From: Endozoicomonas sp. OPT23
GTDB taxonomy: Bacteria > Pseudomonadota > Gammaproteobacteria > Pseudomonadales > Endozoicomonadaceae
NCBI RefSeq assembly: GCF_009653635.1
Contig: NZ_PPFD01000003.1
Coordinates: 514,955 to 578,954, forward strand
Length of the DNA stretch: 64,000 nt
Direction: 5' to 3'
The notes below the pieces were generated by a model. The model searched no databases, was not told the DNA's origin, and saw nothing but the letters and a program-made list of their open reading frames with translations. How positions within the stretch are numbered: the first letter of the stretch is position 1; each line of letters opens with the position of its first letter. A program made the translations under genes and the position numbers. Positions 62,589-64,000 of this stretch are shown one piece after another.

Positions 62589-63599
62589 TCAGGCGAAAGG
62601 GCTAATGCCTACTTTCTTACGAATGTCTTTCAAGAAAGGCGCGGCTTGAGCTCTGGCCTTTTCAGCCCCTTTTCTCAGTTCTGCTTCAATAAAGGCCGGG
62701 TCTTCCATCAGAGCGTTGTAACGCTCACGGGGCTCTTTCAGCACGTTATTGATGTATTCAAACAGTTCATTTTTCAGTTCCCCCCAACCTGCACCTTCAG
62801 CGTACTGTTGGCGTTTGGCAGCAATCTCGGCTTCACCCGCAAAAGCAGAAAAGATCTGGAACAAAGTACAGGTGTCCGGATCTTTAGGTTCACCCGGCTC
62901 CAGAGAGTTGGTCTTAATCTTACGAATCAGCTTGAGCAGTTTCTTTTCACCCACGAACAATGGAATCGTGTTGTCGTAGCTCTTGCTCATCTTACGACCA
63001 TCGAGACCATTGAGTACCGCAGTGTTCTCACCCACAACCGCTTCCGGCATCACAAACTTTGTTTTGTAGTGATGATTCATACGCCCGGCAATATCACGGG
63101 TCATTTCGATGTGTTGAATCTGATCACGGCCAACAGGTACGCGATTGGCATTGAACATTAAAATGTCGGCAGCCATCAGGATTGGGTAGTTAAACAATCC
63201 CATCAACACACCCTTATCAGGGTCCGCTTCACCGGCATCAAGATTACCCTGAACCGCTGCTTTATAGGCATGAGCACGGTTCATCAGACCTTTGGCGGTC
63301 ATACAACCTACAATCCAGTTCAGCTCCATGATTTCAGGAACGTCAGACTGACGGTAGAAAGTCACTCTGTCGGTATCAAGACCCAAAGCCAGCCAGGTTG
63401 CCGCAATCTCCAGTCCGGACTGATGGATACGTTTAGGGTCACGACCTTTAATCAGGGCATGGTAATCCGCCAGAAACAGGTAGGACTCAATATTGTCACT
63501 GAGACTTTCTTCAATTGCAGGTCTGATAGCCCCTACATAGTTACCCAGATGAGGCGTTCCGGTCGTGGTAATACCTGTTAAAACTTTGGTCTTGGTCAT
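62589..63599 (-). CDS. trpS: Tryptophanyl-tRNA synthetase
   Basis: 336 residues from the ATG giving [20 protein letters not shown]. The class I HIGH-type motif is [10 protein letters not shown] and the KMSKS loop is [12 protein letters not shown]; the tryptophan-binding region near [11 protein letters not shown] is intact. A GTG/TTG extension upstream is not supported. The cognate tRNA-Trp gene is elsewhere in this window (33.8 kb). Confidence 0.97.
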   Translation of the reverse strand: MTKTKVLTGITTTGTPHLGNYVGAIRPAIEESLSDNIESYLFLADYHALIKGRDPKRIHQSGLEIAATWLALGLDTDRVTFYRQSDVPEIMELNWIVGCMTAKGLMNRAHAYKAAVQGNLDAGEADPDKGVLMGLFNYPILMAADILMFNANRVPVGRDQIQHIEMTRDIAGRMNHHYKTKFVMPEAVVGENTAVLNGLDGRKMSKSYDNTIPLFVGEKKLLKLIRKIKTNSLEPGEPKDPDTCTLFQIFSAFAGEAEIAAKRQQYAEGAGWGELKNELFEYINNVLKEPRERYNALMEDPAFIEAELRKGAEKARAQAAPFLKDIRKKVGISPFA

Positions 63600-63750
63600 G
63601 GTCAACTCATGGGCGTGCGGGCATTCATTGGAAATGCCCTCAAAAACTGGAAACGGGCATTATAGAAGAGCCTGTTACATAAGCTCAACAACCCTTAGAG
63701 AGGTTATAAGAGCCGATAAGGTTTATCGACTCTCCATTTAACACGCAGTT

Positions 63751-64000
63751 TTAAGCAGTGGTCTGCACTAACTCTTCGTTTTGATGAACAATTTTTCGTT
63801 CACTAAGTATTTTAAGTCTTAGAGTCAGGAAGACCGCAGAGATTGTCAGAGCGATGACCAGGCCTATCCACAAACCATGAGGTCCCATAGGCTCAGTGAT
63901 CAAATCTGTCAGACCCAGCGTATAGCCCAGAGGCAACGCAATCCCCCAACAGGCGATAAAGATAATGACCATTGGAATCTTGGTGTCTTTATAACCTCTC
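63751..64000 (-). CDS. MATE-family efflux transporter, C-terminal part
   Basis: The C-terminal 82 codons of a membrane protein that runs off the right edge. The visible segment has RGYKDTKIPMV, two hydrophobic helices (IIFIACWGIALPLGYTLG and LWIGLVIALTISAVFLTLRL) and a polar tail, matching the C-terminus of NorM-type MATE antiporters. Substrate unknown. Confidence 0.85.
   Translation of the reverse strand, partial: RGYKDTKIPMVIIFIACWGIALPLGYTLGLTDLITEPMGPHGLWIGLVIALTISAVFLTLRLKILSERKIVHQNEELVQTTA

Overview
The window comes from a gammaproteobacterium. The minus strand carries the classic run birA - coaX - SPOR protein - tRNA-Tyr/Gly/Thr - tRNA-Trp - secE - nusG - rplKA - rplJL - rpoBC - rpsL - rpsG - fusA - tuf - S10 - spc - alpha in the Pseudomonas/Oceanospirillales order. 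Several large genes encode eukaryote-like domains: a ubiquitin-specific protease, tandem protein tyrosine phosphatases and a Fic protein. That combination points to an animal-associated, Endozoicomonas-like member of the Oceanospirillales. The genus is an inference from gene content, not a database match.

Layout. 1-11.8 kb: alpha (rpsM, rpsK cut by the window edge), spc (rplN to rpmJ) and S10 (rpsJ to rpsQ) ribosomal operons. Each boundary is marked by a hairpin, and rpsJ has a near-consensus sigma-70 promoter. 12.2-16.8 kb: tuf, fusA, rpsG and rpsL (str operon), with a promoter and an attenuator-like hairpin in the rpsL leader. 17.2-21.2 kb: an interruption between rpoC and rpsL holding an unknown effector-like gene, glpX, a GFA-type zinc protein, a YihD homologue, a small secreted protein and a TlyA-type methyltransferase. 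21.4-33.7 kb: rpoC, rpoB, rplL, rplJ, rplA, rplK, nusG and secE. 33.8-37.0 kb: four tRNAs, a SPOR protein, coaX and birA. The second tuf copy usually found between tRNA-Thr and tRNA-Trp is absent.

37.1-47.0 kb is an accessory block: an exported SH3/NlpC-P60-like protein whose catalytic Cys is replaced by Val, a Fic-domain protein with a variant motif, a HisC-type aminotransferase, and a 1762-residue protein joining a ubiquitin-specific protease domain to a HAD phosphatase-like domain. 47.1-54.4 kb is mostly metabolic: thiC under a TPP riboswitch, an HD phosphohydrolase, a CpdA-like phosphodiesterase, a GNAT acetyltransferase, a PqaA-type hydrolase, a MenI-type thioesterase and transaldolase. 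54.8-58.2 kb holds a 1143-residue protein with two complete tyrosine phosphatase domains. 58.2-64 kb holds small envelope and unknown proteins, dgkA divergent from an LtaS/OpgB-type phosphoglycerol transferase, trpS, and the C-terminus of a MATE transporter at the edge.

Functionally, most of the window builds and controls the translation and transcription machinery. The large eukaryote-like genes look like a scattered set of host-directed effectors acting on ubiquitin, phosphotyrosine and possibly nucleotidyl transfer. They sit as single genes between housekeeping operons rather than on one island. No insertion sequence, integrase, CRISPR array or rRNA gene is visible.
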